64,000 nt of DNA, taken from contig NZ_BKAJ01000082.1 in NCBI RefSeq assembly GCF_007992495.1, positions 1-64,000 of the forward strand, in the 5' to 3' direction. A program made the translations under genes and the position numbers. The notes under the pieces are model-generated. The model made no database searches. It was not told the DNA's origin and worked only from the letters and a program-made list of their open reading frames with translations. Below are positions 25,127 through 33,783 of the stretch, piece after piece; the stretch's first letter is position 1; the number at the start of each line of letters is the position of its first letter. This DNA is from Reyranella soli (GTDB taxonomy: Bacteria; Pseudomonadota; Alphaproteobacteria; Reyranellales; Reyranellaceae).

Positions 25127-25506
25127 ATCCAGACGTCGTTCTTGGCCGTGCGCTCGCCGCCTTCGTGACCGGTATTCAAAGTGCCGCGCGGTTCGATCAG
25201 CAGCATCTTGACCTCCTGCCGGGCGAACGGCTTGTGCTCGGTGCCCTTGGGGACGACGAACATCTCGCCCGGACCCAGCACGACGGACCGATCCCTGAGA
25301 TCGATGCGCAGTTCGCCGTCGAGAACGATGAAAGCCTCGTCGGTCTCCGGATGGTCATGCCAGACGAAGTCACCGGTGATGCGCACGATCTTGAACTGAT
25401 AGTCGTTCAGCTCGGCGACGACTTTTGGCTGCCATTGCTCCGAGAAAAGCGCGAACTTCTCGGCAAAATTGATCACCTCGCGGCGCTTCGCGATATCGGA
25501 TGGCAT
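25123..25506 (-). CDS. Cupin domain protein
   Basis: A 127-residue single cupin. The metal-binding first motif is FVWHDHPETDEAFIVLDGE (two His and a Glu) and the second is VVPKGTEHKPFA. The N-terminal REVINFAEKFALFSEQWQPKVVAELN segment is common in small cupins of alphaproteobacteria. The ATG at 25506 follows AGGGAG. Its stop codon overlaps the stop of the DapA-like gene on the other strand. It lies 74 bp after the EamA gene on the same strand. Ligand and reaction are unknown. Confidence 0.85.
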   Translation of the reverse strand: MPSDIAKRREVINFAEKFALFSEQWQPKVVAELNDYQFKIVRITGDFVWHDHPETDEAFIVLDGELRIDLRDRSVVLGPGEMFVVPKGTEHKPFARQEVKMLLIEPRGTLNTGHEGGERTAKNDVWI

Positions 25507-25580
25507 GCGGCTGCTCCCTGTGATGGGCCGGATCGCATGATGCCGACGGCCAGGAGGCGTCGTCTTGAATGATTGTGCAC

Positions 25581-26444
25581 CTACCGCAGCCTTCGAACCG
25601 AGGCGAAGAGCCCGAGCGCAACGCCGCCCAGCACGACGATCACGCCGACCAGTCGAAGGCCTCCGATCGGCTCGCCGACCAGCCAGCCGGCGAAGCCCAG
25701 TGCGACGCACGGCACCAGCAGCGAGATCGGTCCGACCTTGGCTGCGGGATAGGTGCGCAGCAGCGTGCCCCAGATCAGGTAACCCAGCCACATCACCGGG
25801 ATGACTGTGTAGAGCAGGGCTAGCCAGCCCTTCCAGGTCGGCGCCAGGATCGGCGCCAGAAGTTGGTTGGGGCCTTCGAGGATCAGCGCGGCCAGCGCGA
25901 GCGGCAGCGGCGGCAGCACGCAGGCCCAGGCCGTCACCGCGAACATCGACACGCCGCGCGCCGAGCGGAAGAAGAGATTGCCGACCGCCCAGGTGAGTGC
26001 CGACATCAGCGCCAGGCCGATGGCGATGATGTTCGCCGTGCCGTCGACGGTGCGCGAGATCAGCACGACGCCGACGGTCGCGATCGCGAGGCCGAGCCAC
26101 TGGCCGCGCGTGGCGTGCTCGCGCAGGAAGAGCGCGGCCAGCACGACGGTCAGTGGGCCCTGCAGCTGGACCAGCACGGAGGTCAGGCCGGGCGGCAGTC
26201 CCGCCTGCATGGCGAAGAACAAGAAGACGAACTGGCCGCCGAACATGAAGCCGCCGATGCCGGCCAGCGTGCGCCAGGGGATTGCCGGCCTGGCGACGAA
26301 GGCGACCGGCAACGCGCACAGGAGAAAGCGCCAGGTGGCGAACGTGAAGGGGGCGTACTCGTCGAGGCCGAACCGTATGACCGTGAAGTTCAGCCCCCAC
26401 ATCGCCACGATCAGCAGCGCAGCGAGCGTGTGAAGGGGCGTCAA
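25581..26444 (-). CDS. EamA family transporter (DMT superfamily)
   Basis: A 287-residue, ten-helix drug/metabolite exporter with two EamA repeats. Typical signatures are LIVAMWGLNFTVIRFGLDEYAPFTFATWRFLLCALPV at the N terminus, QLQGPLTVVLAALFLREHATRGQWLGLAIATVGVVLI at the end of repeat one, and LLVPCVALGFAGWLVGEPIGG in repeat two. Members export amino acids, purines and other metabolites. It starts 4 bp after leuD and is likely translated from the leu transcript, so export of a branched-chain or related intermediate is possible. Confidence 0.88.
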   Translation of the reverse strand: MTPLHTLAALLIVAMWGLNFTVIRFGLDEYAPFTFATWRFLLCALPVAFVARPAIPWRTLAGIGGFMFGGQFVFLFFAMQAGLPPGLTSVLVQLQGPLTVVLAALFLREHATRGQWLGLAIATVGVVLISRTVDGTANIIAIGLALMSALTWAVGNLFFRSARGVSMFAVTAWACVLPPLPLALAALILEGPNQLLAPILAPTWKGWLALLYTVIPVMWLGYLIWGTLLRTYPAAKVGPISLLVPCVALGFAGWLVGEPIGGLRLVGVIVVLGGVALGLFASVRRLR

Positions 26445-26448
26445 GCCG

Positions 26449-27066
26449 TCACAGCCAGACCCACGGCCGGGCGTTCTTGTCGGTCGCTTGCCAGGCCTCG
26501 ACCTTGTCCTTGTGCGTCATGGTCTGGGCGATGTCGTCCAGGCCATTCAGCAGGGCGTGCTGGCGGCGCGCGTCGATCTTGAAGGGGATGACGCGGCCGG
26601 TTGGCGACACGACCTGGCAGTTCTCGAGATCGACCGTAACGCGCGCATTGCCTGGCGAGGCGCGCATCTCGTCGGCGAGCTGCTCGACCTCTTCGATGGG
26701 CAGCGCCACCGGCAGAAGGCCGTTCTGGAAGCAGTTGCTGTAAAAGATGTCGCCGTAGGAGGGCGCGATCACCACCTTCACGCCCATGCCAGCCAGCGCC
26801 CACACCGCGCCTTCACGCGACGAGCCGCAGCCGAAATTCTCCTTCGACAGGATGATGGGCGCGCCGCGATAGGGCTCCTGATTGAACACACAGTCGGGGT
26901 TTTCGCTGCCGTCCGGCTTGAAGCGGATCTGCTCGAAGCAGTAGGGACCGAGCCCCTGGCGTCCGGTGTTGTTGACCAGCCGCTCGATGCGGATGACGAG
27001 GTCGGTGTCGACGTTCTGGCGCATCAGCGGGGCGGCAACGCCGGTGACCTTGGTGAATTTTTCCAT
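26449..27066 (-). CDS. leuD: 3-isopropylmalate dehydratase small subunit
   Basis: A 205-residue LeuD, the swivel-domain partner of LeuC in leucine synthesis (isomerises 2- to 3-isopropylmalate). The start MEKFTKVTGVAAPLMRQNVDTDLVIR and the FGCGSSREGAVWAL motif are diagnostic. Length is normal. It is 60 bp downstream of leuC, the gap being filled by a 37-bp palindrome, and 4 bp upstream of the EamA gene. Confidence 0.95.
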   Translation of the reverse strand: MEKFTKVTGVAAPLMRQNVDTDLVIRIERLVNNTGRQGLGPYCFEQIRFKPDGSENPDCVFNQEPYRGAPIILSKENFGCGSSREGAVWALAGMGVKVVIAPSYGDIFYSNCFQNGLLPVALPIEEVEQLADEMRASPGNARVTVDLENCQVVSPTGRVIPFKIDARRQHALLNGLDDIAQTMTHKDKVEAWQATDKNARPWVWL

Positions 27067-27085
27067 TCAATTTTCCTCTCATGCT

Positions 27086-27122
27086 CTTCCGGACAGCGCG
27101 CAGGATGCGCGCGGTCCGGAAG
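27086..27122. repeat. 37-bp palindromic repeat, family B
   Basis: CTTCCGGAC and GTCCGGAAG form the outer 9-bp arms. A second copy with identical outer arms and length is at 45961-45997. This copy lies between leuC and leuD inside the operon, where its hairpin could tune relative expression or mRNA stability. Confidence 0.8.
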
Positions 27123-27126
27123 GTAT

Positions 27127-28521
27127 TTAGAGCTTCCTAACATCAGCAATCGCACCCTTGATCGCCGCGGCCGCGGCCATGGCCGGGCTGGCGAGGTGGG
27201 TGCGGGCGCCGGGGCCCTGGCGGCCGACGAAGTTGCGGTTCGAGGTCGACACGCTGCGCTGCCCCGGCGGCACGCGCTCGCCGTTCGAGGCGATGCACAT
27301 CGAGCAGCCGGGCTCGCGCCATTCGAAGCCGGCCTCCTTGAAGATACGGTCAAGTCCCTCAGCCTCGGCCTCGCGCTTCACGCGCTCCGAGCCCGGCACG
27401 ATCCAGGCGTTCACATGTGCCGCCTTCTGCCGGCCCTTGGCGATGGCGGCAGCAGCGCGCAGGTCGGAGAGGCGACTGTTGGTGCACGAGCCGATGAACA
27501 CCCAGTCGACCTTGGTGCCTTCGATCGGCTTGCCGGGTTCCAGCCCCTGGTACTGCAGCGCCGCCGTCCAGGCGGCGCGCTTGTCCTCCGGCCCCTTGTC
27601 GGGATCGGGGATCGCCCGGTCGACGGCGATCACATGCTCGGGGCTGGTGCCCCAGGTGATCTGCGGCGCCACTTTCGCCATGTCGATCGTGTGCTCGCGG
27701 TCGAAGTCGGCGTCTGGATCGGTCGGCAGCGTGCGCCAGTGCGCGACCGCGCGGTCCCACATCGCCCCCTTGGGCGCGTAGTCGCGGCCAGCAAGGTATT
27801 CGTAGGTCGTGTCGTCGGGCGCCACCATGCCGGTGCGCGCCCCCATCTCGATCGTGAGATTGCAGAGGGTGAGGCGTCCTTCGGCAGACAGGCCACGGAT
27901 CGCCGGGCCGGCATACTCGACCGCGTAGCCGGTGCCGGCGGCGGTGCCGAGGTCGCCGATCAGGTGCAGGATCATGTCTTTGGCGGTGACGCCCTCGGGC
28001 ACCTTGCCCTCGAACTGGACGCGGAAGCGCTTGGGCTTGCGCTGCACCATGGTCTGGGTCGCGAGCACGTGCTCCAGCTCCGACGAGCCGATGCCGAAGG
28101 CCAGCGAGCCCATGCCGCCATGGGTCGAGGTATGGCTGTCGCCGCAGACCAGCGTCGTGCCCGGCAGGGTCAGGCCCTGCTCGGGACCCATGACATGGAC
28201 GATGCCGTTGCCGTCCTGGCCGATATCGAACAGCCGGATGCCGAACTTTGCGGCGTTGGCGCGCAGGCCGCGCAACAGCGGCGCACCGGGCGGGAAGGTC
28301 TCCTCGGTGCGGCCCGGCTGGGTCGAGATCGCATGATCGGGCGTGGCGTAGATCAGCCGCGGCTGCGGCGGCACATAGCCCTTCTCCATCACCTCATGCA
28401 GCGCGCGTGCACCGGACAGGTCGTGCAGCAGCAGCCGATCGATATGCAGCAGCATGAAGCCGTTGCCGAGATCGGTAATGACGTGGCTGTCCCAGATCTT
28501 GTCGAATAGGGTCTTGCCCAT
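27127..28521 (-). CDS. leuC: 3-isopropylmalate dehydratase large subunit
   Basis: A 464-residue aconitase-family protein. It has LVCGDSHTSTHGGMGSLAFGIG, FIGSCTNSR and EPGCSMC, which supply the three cysteines of the 4Fe-4S cluster, and the C-terminal NRNFVGRQG motif. With LeuD it catalyses the second step of leucine synthesis. The ATG at 28521 (MGKTLFDKIW) follows GGAGG and is preferred to an upstream in-frame start. It is 71 bp after the MaoC gene on the same strand. Confidence 0.95.
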   Translation of the reverse strand: MGKTLFDKIWDSHVITDLGNGFMLLHIDRLLLHDLSGARALHEVMEKGYVPPQPRLIYATPDHAISTQPGRTEETFPPGAPLLRGLRANAAKFGIRLFDIGQDGNGIVHVMGPEQGLTLPGTTLVCGDSHTSTHGGMGSLAFGIGSSELEHVLATQTMVQRKPKRFRVQFEGKVPEGVTAKDMILHLIGDLGTAAGTGYAVEYAGPAIRGLSAEGRLTLCNLTIEMGARTGMVAPDDTTYEYLAGRDYAPKGAMWDRAVAHWRTLPTDPDADFDREHTIDMAKVAPQITWGTSPEHVIAVDRAIPDPDKGPEDKRAAWTAALQYQGLEPGKPIEGTKVDWVFIGSCTNSRLSDLRAAAAIAKGRQKAAHVNAWIVPGSERVKREAEAEGLDRIFKEAGFEWREPGCSMCIASNGERVPPGQRSVSTSNRNFVGRQGPGARTHLASPAMAAAAAIKGAIADVRKL

Positions 28522-28592
28522 GAGGTTCCTCCGGTGGCGGATAACAGCATCCGCCATCGCCGGAAGGAAGACGGTTTACGCAAGGCTGACCG

Positions 28593-29045
28593 TCAGGCGG
28601 GAGTCCCCCGCCGGCGGACCAGGAGGTTGCCGACCGTGATCTGCACGGCCTCTCCCGCCTGATTCAGCGTCGTTGATCGCACCTTGATCAGCCCTTGATC
28701 GGCGCGTGACTTCGACGGCCGCACTTCCAGTATCTCGCTCTGCACGCGGAGCTCGTCGCCGGGCCGAACCGGCTTCGGCCAGCGAAGCTCGTCGAATCCC
28801 AGGCCCACGACTCCGCCGGCGGGTTTGAGTTCGCCATCGACCAGCAGCCTCATGGTGATCGCCGCCGTATGCCAGCCGCTTGCGGCCAAGGCGCCGAAGA
28901 TCGTGTTCCTGGCCCCCTGGTCGCTGAGGTGAAAGGGCTGAGGATCGAACTCGGTGGCGAACGAGGTCATGCGATCGGCCTCGACCCGTGCTGTGCCCGA
29001 GCCGAATGTCTGGCCGATCGCGTAGTCCTCGAGGTAGTTCGTCAC
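28593..29045 (-). CDS. MaoC family dehydratase
   Basis: A 150-residue hot-dog fold protein. YLEDYAIGQTFGSGTARVEADRMTSFATEFDPQPFHLSDQGA contains the hydratase motif with the D..P.H residues, and FGALAASGWHTAAITMRL the conserved helix. Such enzymes hydrate or dehydrate enoyl-CoA thioesters. The start is a GTG at 29045 with GAGGG upstream; the longer upstream frame runs through the VOC gene and is rejected. It lies 10 bp after the VOC gene and ahead of leuC. Confidence 0.85.
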   Translation of the reverse strand: MTNYLEDYAIGQTFGSGTARVEADRMTSFATEFDPQPFHLSDQGARNTIFGALAASGWHTAAITMRLLVDGELKPAGGVVGLGFDELRWPKPVRPGDELRVQSEILEVRPSKSRADQGLIKVRSTTLNQAGEAVQITVGNLLVRRRGTPA

Positions 29046-29055
29046 CGAAACACCC

Positions 29056-29673
29056 TCACGATGCCAACGCCTTTCCGGTCTGCTCGCGCACGAGGTAGTC
29101 GGCATACCAATCGGCCCAGGCGTCGTCGCGCCGTCCCAGCTGCTTCTCGTACTGACCGTGTGCCGCTTCGGCGCGGCGCAGCGCGCGGGCCAGATCGGCC
29201 GCGGAGGTGAAGGTCGTGTCGGTACCGTCCACGCGTCCTGGCAGGCGTGCGGTGACTTCCTGCAGGAGCCACTCGTTGCCGTCGGGATCGCGGAACGTGG
29301 CATAGGAGAAGTAGCTGCGTCGCTCGGGGTCGGGGCCCGGCTGCGGCGGCTCGCCGACTCCGCGATGGAACACGTCGCTCACCGCGACGCCGCGCGCGGC
29401 AAGCACGTCGTGCGTCGCCACGATGTCGGACACCACGAGGAAGAGCCCGCGCGCCGAACCCGGTGTGGCGTCCGTGAGCCCCGTACCGAAATGCACCGAG
29501 CAGTCCGAGCCCGGCGGCGTGAACTGCACGACATGGAAGGCGTCGCTGATGTCGAAGTCGGCGTCGAGCCGCCAGCCCAGGCTGTCGTAGAAGCGCTTGG
29601 CGCGGTCGACATCGGAAACGGGGATGACGATGACTTCGAGCTTCATGTCGGGCATCGCGTTCTGCTGGGTCAT
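29056..29673 (-). CDS. VOC family glyoxalase-like protein
   Basis: A 205-residue vicinal oxygen chelate protein. Two halves are visible: LEVIVIPVSDVDRAKRFYDSLGWRLDADF and LFLVVSDIVATHDVLAARGVAV with FRDPDGNEWLLQEV holding the metal-ligand Glu. A C-terminal extension from about residue 150 is helical and Arg/Ala-rich. AAGGAGG precedes the ATG. A perfect 14-bp palindrome sits 22 bp upstream, so this is probably the first gene of the VOC-MaoC-leuCD run. Substrate unknown. Confidence 0.83.
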   Translation of the reverse strand: MTQQNAMPDMKLEVIVIPVSDVDRAKRFYDSLGWRLDADFDISDAFHVVQFTPPGSDCSVHFGTGLTDATPGSARGLFLVVSDIVATHDVLAARGVAVSDVFHRGVGEPPQPGPDPERRSYFSYATFRDPDGNEWLLQEVTARLPGRVDGTDTTFTSAADLARALRRAEAAHGQYEKQLGRRDDAWADWYADYLVREQTGKALAS

Positions 29674-29694
29674 GACATTTCCTCCTTGGTTCTG

Positions 29695-29708
29695 GCACCG
29701 ATCGGTGC
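29695..29708. promoter_or_regulatory. Perfect 14-bp palindrome upstream of the VOC-MaoC-leuCD run
   Basis: GCACCGATCGGTGC is self-complementary and contains the ACCGATCGGT core common in TetR-type operators. It lies 22 bp upstream of the first start codon. Which regulator binds is unknown. Confidence 0.5.
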
Positions 29709-29783
29709 TGGCAGAGAACTACCGCCGCGCAGGAGAAAGCGCCCGTTAAGCCTTGTGAAACGCCGTTAAGAGTTGCCGGAACG

Positions 29784-32663
29784 TCAGTTTAGCAGCGCCT
29801 TTGCAGCCTTCAGGTCGGCAGTAGCAAAGCCCTCAGTGAAACGGCCGTAGGTATCGGCCAGCAGCTCTCGCGCAGCATCGCGCTGGCTGCGCGTCCCGGC
29901 AAGCCGCATCAGGCTCATCGCGACCCGGAGCTGCCAGAACAGGGCCGACTGCTGCTCGGCCAGCACCAGCGCGCGCCGGAACAACGACCGGGCCTGACGC
30001 TCATCGCCCTGGCCTGCGCAGATCTCGCCCTTGATGCGCAGCAGCTCGGGAAGGATGAGCAGACCGCCCAGGGTCTCCGTCGCGTCGATCACCCCATCGA
30101 TCACCCGCACCGCCTGCTCCACCTGGCCGGTCGAGACCAGGGCCGTCGCCAGCGTGGCGCTGAAGCCTGGCGTGTACAGCCAGTAGCGATCGGCCTCGAG
30201 GCTGGCGATCGAGCGGCGCAACAGGGTGGTCCCTTCCTCTACGTCGCCGCCGTGGACCAGGGCTTCGCCTCGCATGCCCTGGCCGACATTGCGATAGGGC
30301 TCCAGGAAATGCGCCGTGGCATGCGCAATCAGGCGCTCCGCCTGTTGCTCGACCAAGGCCCAGTCACCCGCCCAGCCATGGACCGAAGCGCCCCAGATCA
30401 ATCCGATGCAGGAGGTGACGGGATCGTCGTCGGCCAGCGGCGTCCGCGCGATCTGCCCCGCCATCTCGAGCGCCTGGTCGAGATGACCCTGCAGCCACAG
30501 AATGCGGGTCAGAGGAATGCGTGGCGGCCTGTAGAAGGCGAAGTGTCCGGGGTCCGTCGGCCGCACGCCCGCTGCCTCTGCCAGGCATGTGTCGAGGTGG
30601 AAGCGCGCCCTGGCCTGATCACCGCCCAAGTGATGCGAAACGCCGAGCAGGATATGCGCGGCGGCCCGGCCGACCGGGTCGCCGATCTCGCCGGCCACCT
30701 TTTCCATGCGCTCGGCCGCCGCGAGGGTGCGCGCGACCTCGCCGATGCGACGATAGTAAAGATGCAGCCGGTTCAGCAGCCGGACCTGGTTGAAGCGATC
30801 ACCCAGTGCGGTCGCGATCTCCAGGCCACGCTCCAGCGCCGCTCCCGCCTCCTCACTGTTGCGGCTGGTCAGCATCAGCGAGTGGCCGAGGCCCGCCTGC
30901 AGCTCCATCTCGAAGCGCGTGCCGCGCTCGGTCTCCTCGAGCACGCCGAGCGCGCGCTCACTCCAGCGCCGGCATTCGTCGAGCAGCGAGACTTCGATGA
31001 ACAGCGGCGCCGCCGCTGCAGCGAGCTGCACGCCGAGCGCGCGCTCGCCGGTCCCGGCGAAGCACCAGTCGAGGGCGGCGCGCACATTTCCCAGCAGTGA
31101 CGCGCGTTCGAGGCGCCGGTTGCCGTCGCTGGGCGTCAAGGCCTGCGTCCTCTCTGCGCGGGTCTGCTCGAGGAAGGTGCGGAAGTAGTCGGCGTGGCGG
31201 CGCGCTGCAGTTCGTTCTTCTCCGCTCTCGGCCAGCTTGGACCGGGCGTAGGCGCGCATGGTGTCGAGCAACCGGTAGCGCGGCGTTCCGCTGGCGTCGG
31301 CCTGGACCAGCGACTTGGCGACCAACTGCTCGAGCGCCTCCACCACAGCAGCCGGATCGAACGAGGCGTCGGACGCCACCGCCTCGGCCGCCCGCAGGGT
31401 GAAGCCGCCGAGCAGGATCGAGAGGCGTCGCAGGACCGCGCGCTCGGTCTCGGGAATGAGGTTGTAGCTCCAGTCGAGCGTGGCGCTCAGCGTCTGGTGC
31501 CGCGGCAACGCGGTGCGCCGCCCCTGCCACGAGAGCCGCAGCCGGCTGTCGAGCAGCGTCGCGAGCCCCTGCAGGCCGTGCGTGCCGACACGGCCGGCGG
31601 CCAGCTCGATCGCCAGCGCGTTGCCGTCGAGCTTGCGGCAGATCTCGGCGACGATCGCGGCGTCGGCGTCGCTGAGCTCGACGGGGTGGCCGCTGGCGGC
31701 CGCGCGTTCGACGAAGAGATTCGCCGCGGCAAAGGCCATGACCTCGGAGGCGCCGAGCTTGTCGCGATCCGGAGTCTCCAGGGCGGGCAAGGGGAAGACG
31801 TGCTCGCCCTCGACGCGCAACGCTTCCCGGCTGGTCGCCAGCAGGCCGACCTCGGGGCAGTCACGAAAGACCGGCTCAGCCAGGCGGGCGGCCTGGTCGA
31901 TGACGTGCTCGCAATTGTCCAGCACCAGCAGCAACCGGCGACGGCGCAGGAAATTCAGCACGGTCGGCATCGCATCGCCGGACTGGACGGCAACGCCAAG
32001 CGCCGACGCCACCGCGCTCGGCAGCAGGCTGGCATCGCTGATCGCCCCGAGATCGACAAAGGTCACGGCATTGGCGAAGGCCGCCAGCCCGGCATGAGCC
32101 ACCGCAATAGCGACGGTCGTCTTGCCGATGCCGCCCGGCCCATGCAGCGTGACGAAGCGCTGTGTGGCGAGCAGGGCCGAGACATCGGCCACCGTTGCCT
32201 CGCGCCCGACCATGTGGCCAAGCGGTCGCGGCAAGCCTGGCGGCGGGTCGGGTGAGGTGGCGGATACCGATGAAATAGCGGGCTTGGCGGCAGCGGGCGG
32301 TGCTGCCGTGACGGCGGGCGTCTCGACGACGGCGGTGACCGGCGCAACCAGGCAGTAGCCGCGGCCGGAGACGTTGGTCACGTAGCGCGCGCCGTCGCGG
32401 CCATCGCCCAGCGCCTTGCGCAGCATGGCGACATGGACCCGGAGGCTGCTTTCATCGACCGTGATCTTCGGCCAGACGCGGGCCATCAGGTCCTGCTTGC
32501 TGACGACCTCGCCCGCGTGCTCGACCAGCGCGATCAGGAGGTCCAGCGCCCGGCTGCCGACGGCGACCGGAACGCCATTCTTCTCCAGAAGCCGTTTGTC
32601 GGCATGTAGGCGGAAAGGGCCGAAAGCGACGCTCCCGCGCGAGCCGGCAGCACCACGATCCAT
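29784..32663 (-). CDS. Winged-helix regulator with ATPase and TPR-like domains
   Basis: A 959-residue multidomain regulator. An OmpR-type winged helix (about residues 12-107, ending YVTNVSGRGYCLV) is followed by a Pro/Ala linker and an NB-ARC/AAA-type ATPase with Walker A GPGGIGKTT at 175-183 and the Walker B-like LLLVLDNCEHV. A long helical repeat region (about residues 480-950) completes it. This is the layout of adenylate-cyclase-like or AfsR/STAND transcription factors, in which nucleotide and ligand sensing control DNA binding. The ATG is preceded by AGGGGC and by a 10-bp-arm hairpin. It lies upstream of the VOC-MaoC-leuCD run on the same strand. Confidence 0.85.
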   Translation of the reverse strand: MDRGAAGSRGSVAFGPFRLHADKRLLEKNGVPVAVGSRALDLLIALVEHAGEVVSKQDLMARVWPKITVDESSLRVHVAMLRKALGDGRDGARYVTNVSGRGYCLVAPVTAVVETPAVTAAPPAAAKPAISSVSATSPDPPPGLPRPLGHMVGREATVADVSALLATQRFVTLHGPGGIGKTTVAIAVAHAGLAAFANAVTFVDLGAISDASLLPSAVASALGVAVQSGDAMPTVLNFLRRRRLLLVLDNCEHVIDQAARLAEPVFRDCPEVGLLATSREALRVEGEHVFPLPALETPDRDKLGASEVMAFAAANLFVERAAASGHPVELSDADAAIVAEICRKLDGNALAIELAAGRVGTHGLQGLATLLDSRLRLSWQGRRTALPRHQTLSATLDWSYNLIPETERAVLRRLSILLGGFTLRAAEAVASDASFDPAAVVEALEQLVAKSLVQADASGTPRYRLLDTMRAYARSKLAESGEERTAARRHADYFRTFLEQTRAERTQALTPSDGNRRLERASLLGNVRAALDWCFAGTGERALGVQLAAAAAPLFIEVSLLDECRRWSERALGVLEETERGTRFEMELQAGLGHSLMLTSRNSEEAGAALERGLEIATALGDRFNQVRLLNRLHLYYRRIGEVARTLAAAERMEKVAGEIGDPVGRAAAHILLGVSHHLGGDQARARFHLDTCLAEAAGVRPTDPGHFAFYRPPRIPLTRILWLQGHLDQALEMAGQIARTPLADDDPVTSCIGLIWGASVHGWAGDWALVEQQAERLIAHATAHFLEPYRNVGQGMRGEALVHGGDVEEGTTLLRRSIASLEADRYWLYTPGFSATLATALVSTGQVEQAVRVIDGVIDATETLGGLLILPELLRIKGEICAGQGDERQARSLFRRALVLAEQQSALFWQLRVAMSLMRLAGTRSQRDAARELLADTYGRFTEGFATADLKAAKALLN

Positions 32664-32673
32664 GACGCGCCCC

Positions 32674-32700
32674 TGGCGAAGCGGACTGGTCGCTTCGCCA
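32674..32700. promoter_or_regulatory. Hairpin/operator just upstream of the STAND-type regulator
   Basis: TGGCGAAGCG-GACTGGT-CGCTTCGCCA has 10-bp perfect arms and ends 10 bp from the start codon, touching the ribosome site. A second small dyad CCCTG-CATA-CAGGG follows at 32703-32716. Either could be an autoregulatory operator or a leader hairpin. Confidence 0.5.
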
Positions 32701-32816
32701 TGCCCTGCATACAGGGTGCCCTAACGCCCGCCAAGGCGGCCAATCTCCAGGATGGATTTGCAATTCTTCGCGAAACTAAACTCGTCGGCTGGCCGGCTAG
32801 AATCCATAAGCCAGGC

Positions 32817-33620
32817 ATGGGTAAGACGATCCTTGTCACCGGTGCTGGCTCCGGACTGGGCGAAGGCGCCGCTTTGGGGCTGGCGCGCGCGGGCCATCGC
32901 GTCATTGCGACAGTTCAGATTGCGCCGCAGGTCACGGCGCTCCGGCGCAAGGTCGAGGAGCTTGGCCTGACCACGATCGAGGTCGAGAAGCTCGACCTGC
33001 TCGACCCCTACGATGTCGCCCAGGCCTTGAAGTGCGATATCGACGTGCTGTTCAACAACGCCGGCATCGGCGAGGCGGGTCCGGTGAGCGAGATGCCCAT
33101 CGACCTGGTGCGGCGCAACTTCGAGACCAACCTGTTCGCGCCGCTCGTGCTCACCCAGGGCTTCATCGCGAGGTGGGTGGCCGAGAAACGGCCCGGCAAG
33201 ATCGTGTTCTGTTCGTCGATCGGCGGCCTGTTCACACCGGCGGGTTTCGGTGTCTACGCCGCGACCAAGCATGCGCTGGAAGCGATGGCCGAAGCCATGC
33301 AGCAGGAGCTGGCGCCGTTCGGCATCAAGGTGCAGGTCGTGAACCCCGGCCCGTATTCGACCGGTTTCACCGAGACGATGGCGGACACGCCCTTCCGCTG
33401 GCTCGACGACGGCAGGAACTTCACCAAGCGGGCGGCGATGCGCGACCTCATCGACAGCATGCTCTGGAACGACGAAGTCCGCCTCGATCCGGCCGAGATG
33501 ATCGCCCGGCTGGTCGAGATCATCCCTGCCGATGACGGCAAGTTTCGCAACGTCGTGCCGGACTTCGTCGAGGAGGTTGTTAGGGAGTCACAGGCCGAGG
33601 CGTGGCACCGCAAGATTTAA
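32817..33620 (+). CDS. SDR family oxidoreductase
   Basis: A 267-residue classical short-chain dehydrogenase. The cofactor motif TGAGSGLG is at residues 8-15 and NNAG at 80-83. The catalytic residues are S133/S134 in FCSS and Y147/K151 in YAATK. The C-terminal part, with VVNPGPYSTGF, is typical. It is divergent from the large regulator. The substrate is not evident; the closest feel is the broad group of SDR carbonyl or sterol reductases. The ribosome site is weak. Confidence 0.87.
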   Translation: MGKTILVTGAGSGLGEGAALGLARAGHRVIATVQIAPQVTALRRKVEELGLTTIEVEKLDLLDPYDVAQALKCDIDVLFNNAGIGEAGPVSEMPIDLVRRNFETNLFAPLVLTQGFIARWVAEKRPGKIVFCSSIGGLFTPAGFGVYAATKHALEAMAEAMQQELAPFGIKVQVVNPGPYSTGFTETMADTPFRWLDDGRNFTKRAAMRDLIDSMLWNDEVRLDPAEMIARLVEIIPADDGKFRNVVPDFVEEVVRESQAEAWHRKI

Positions 33621-33783
33621 GTTACTGGTGACGGGCCACGATCAGCGCCACCTATACCATCGTTCAATAGGCGCAGGGCCGATGCAGCTCTTACAACTCT
33701 TAACAGACGATAACGAGCATTCGCGCGCGGTGCGGCGTAACTGTTCGGTGGTTGGACAACGAACGCCTCAACTGGGGAGAGCG

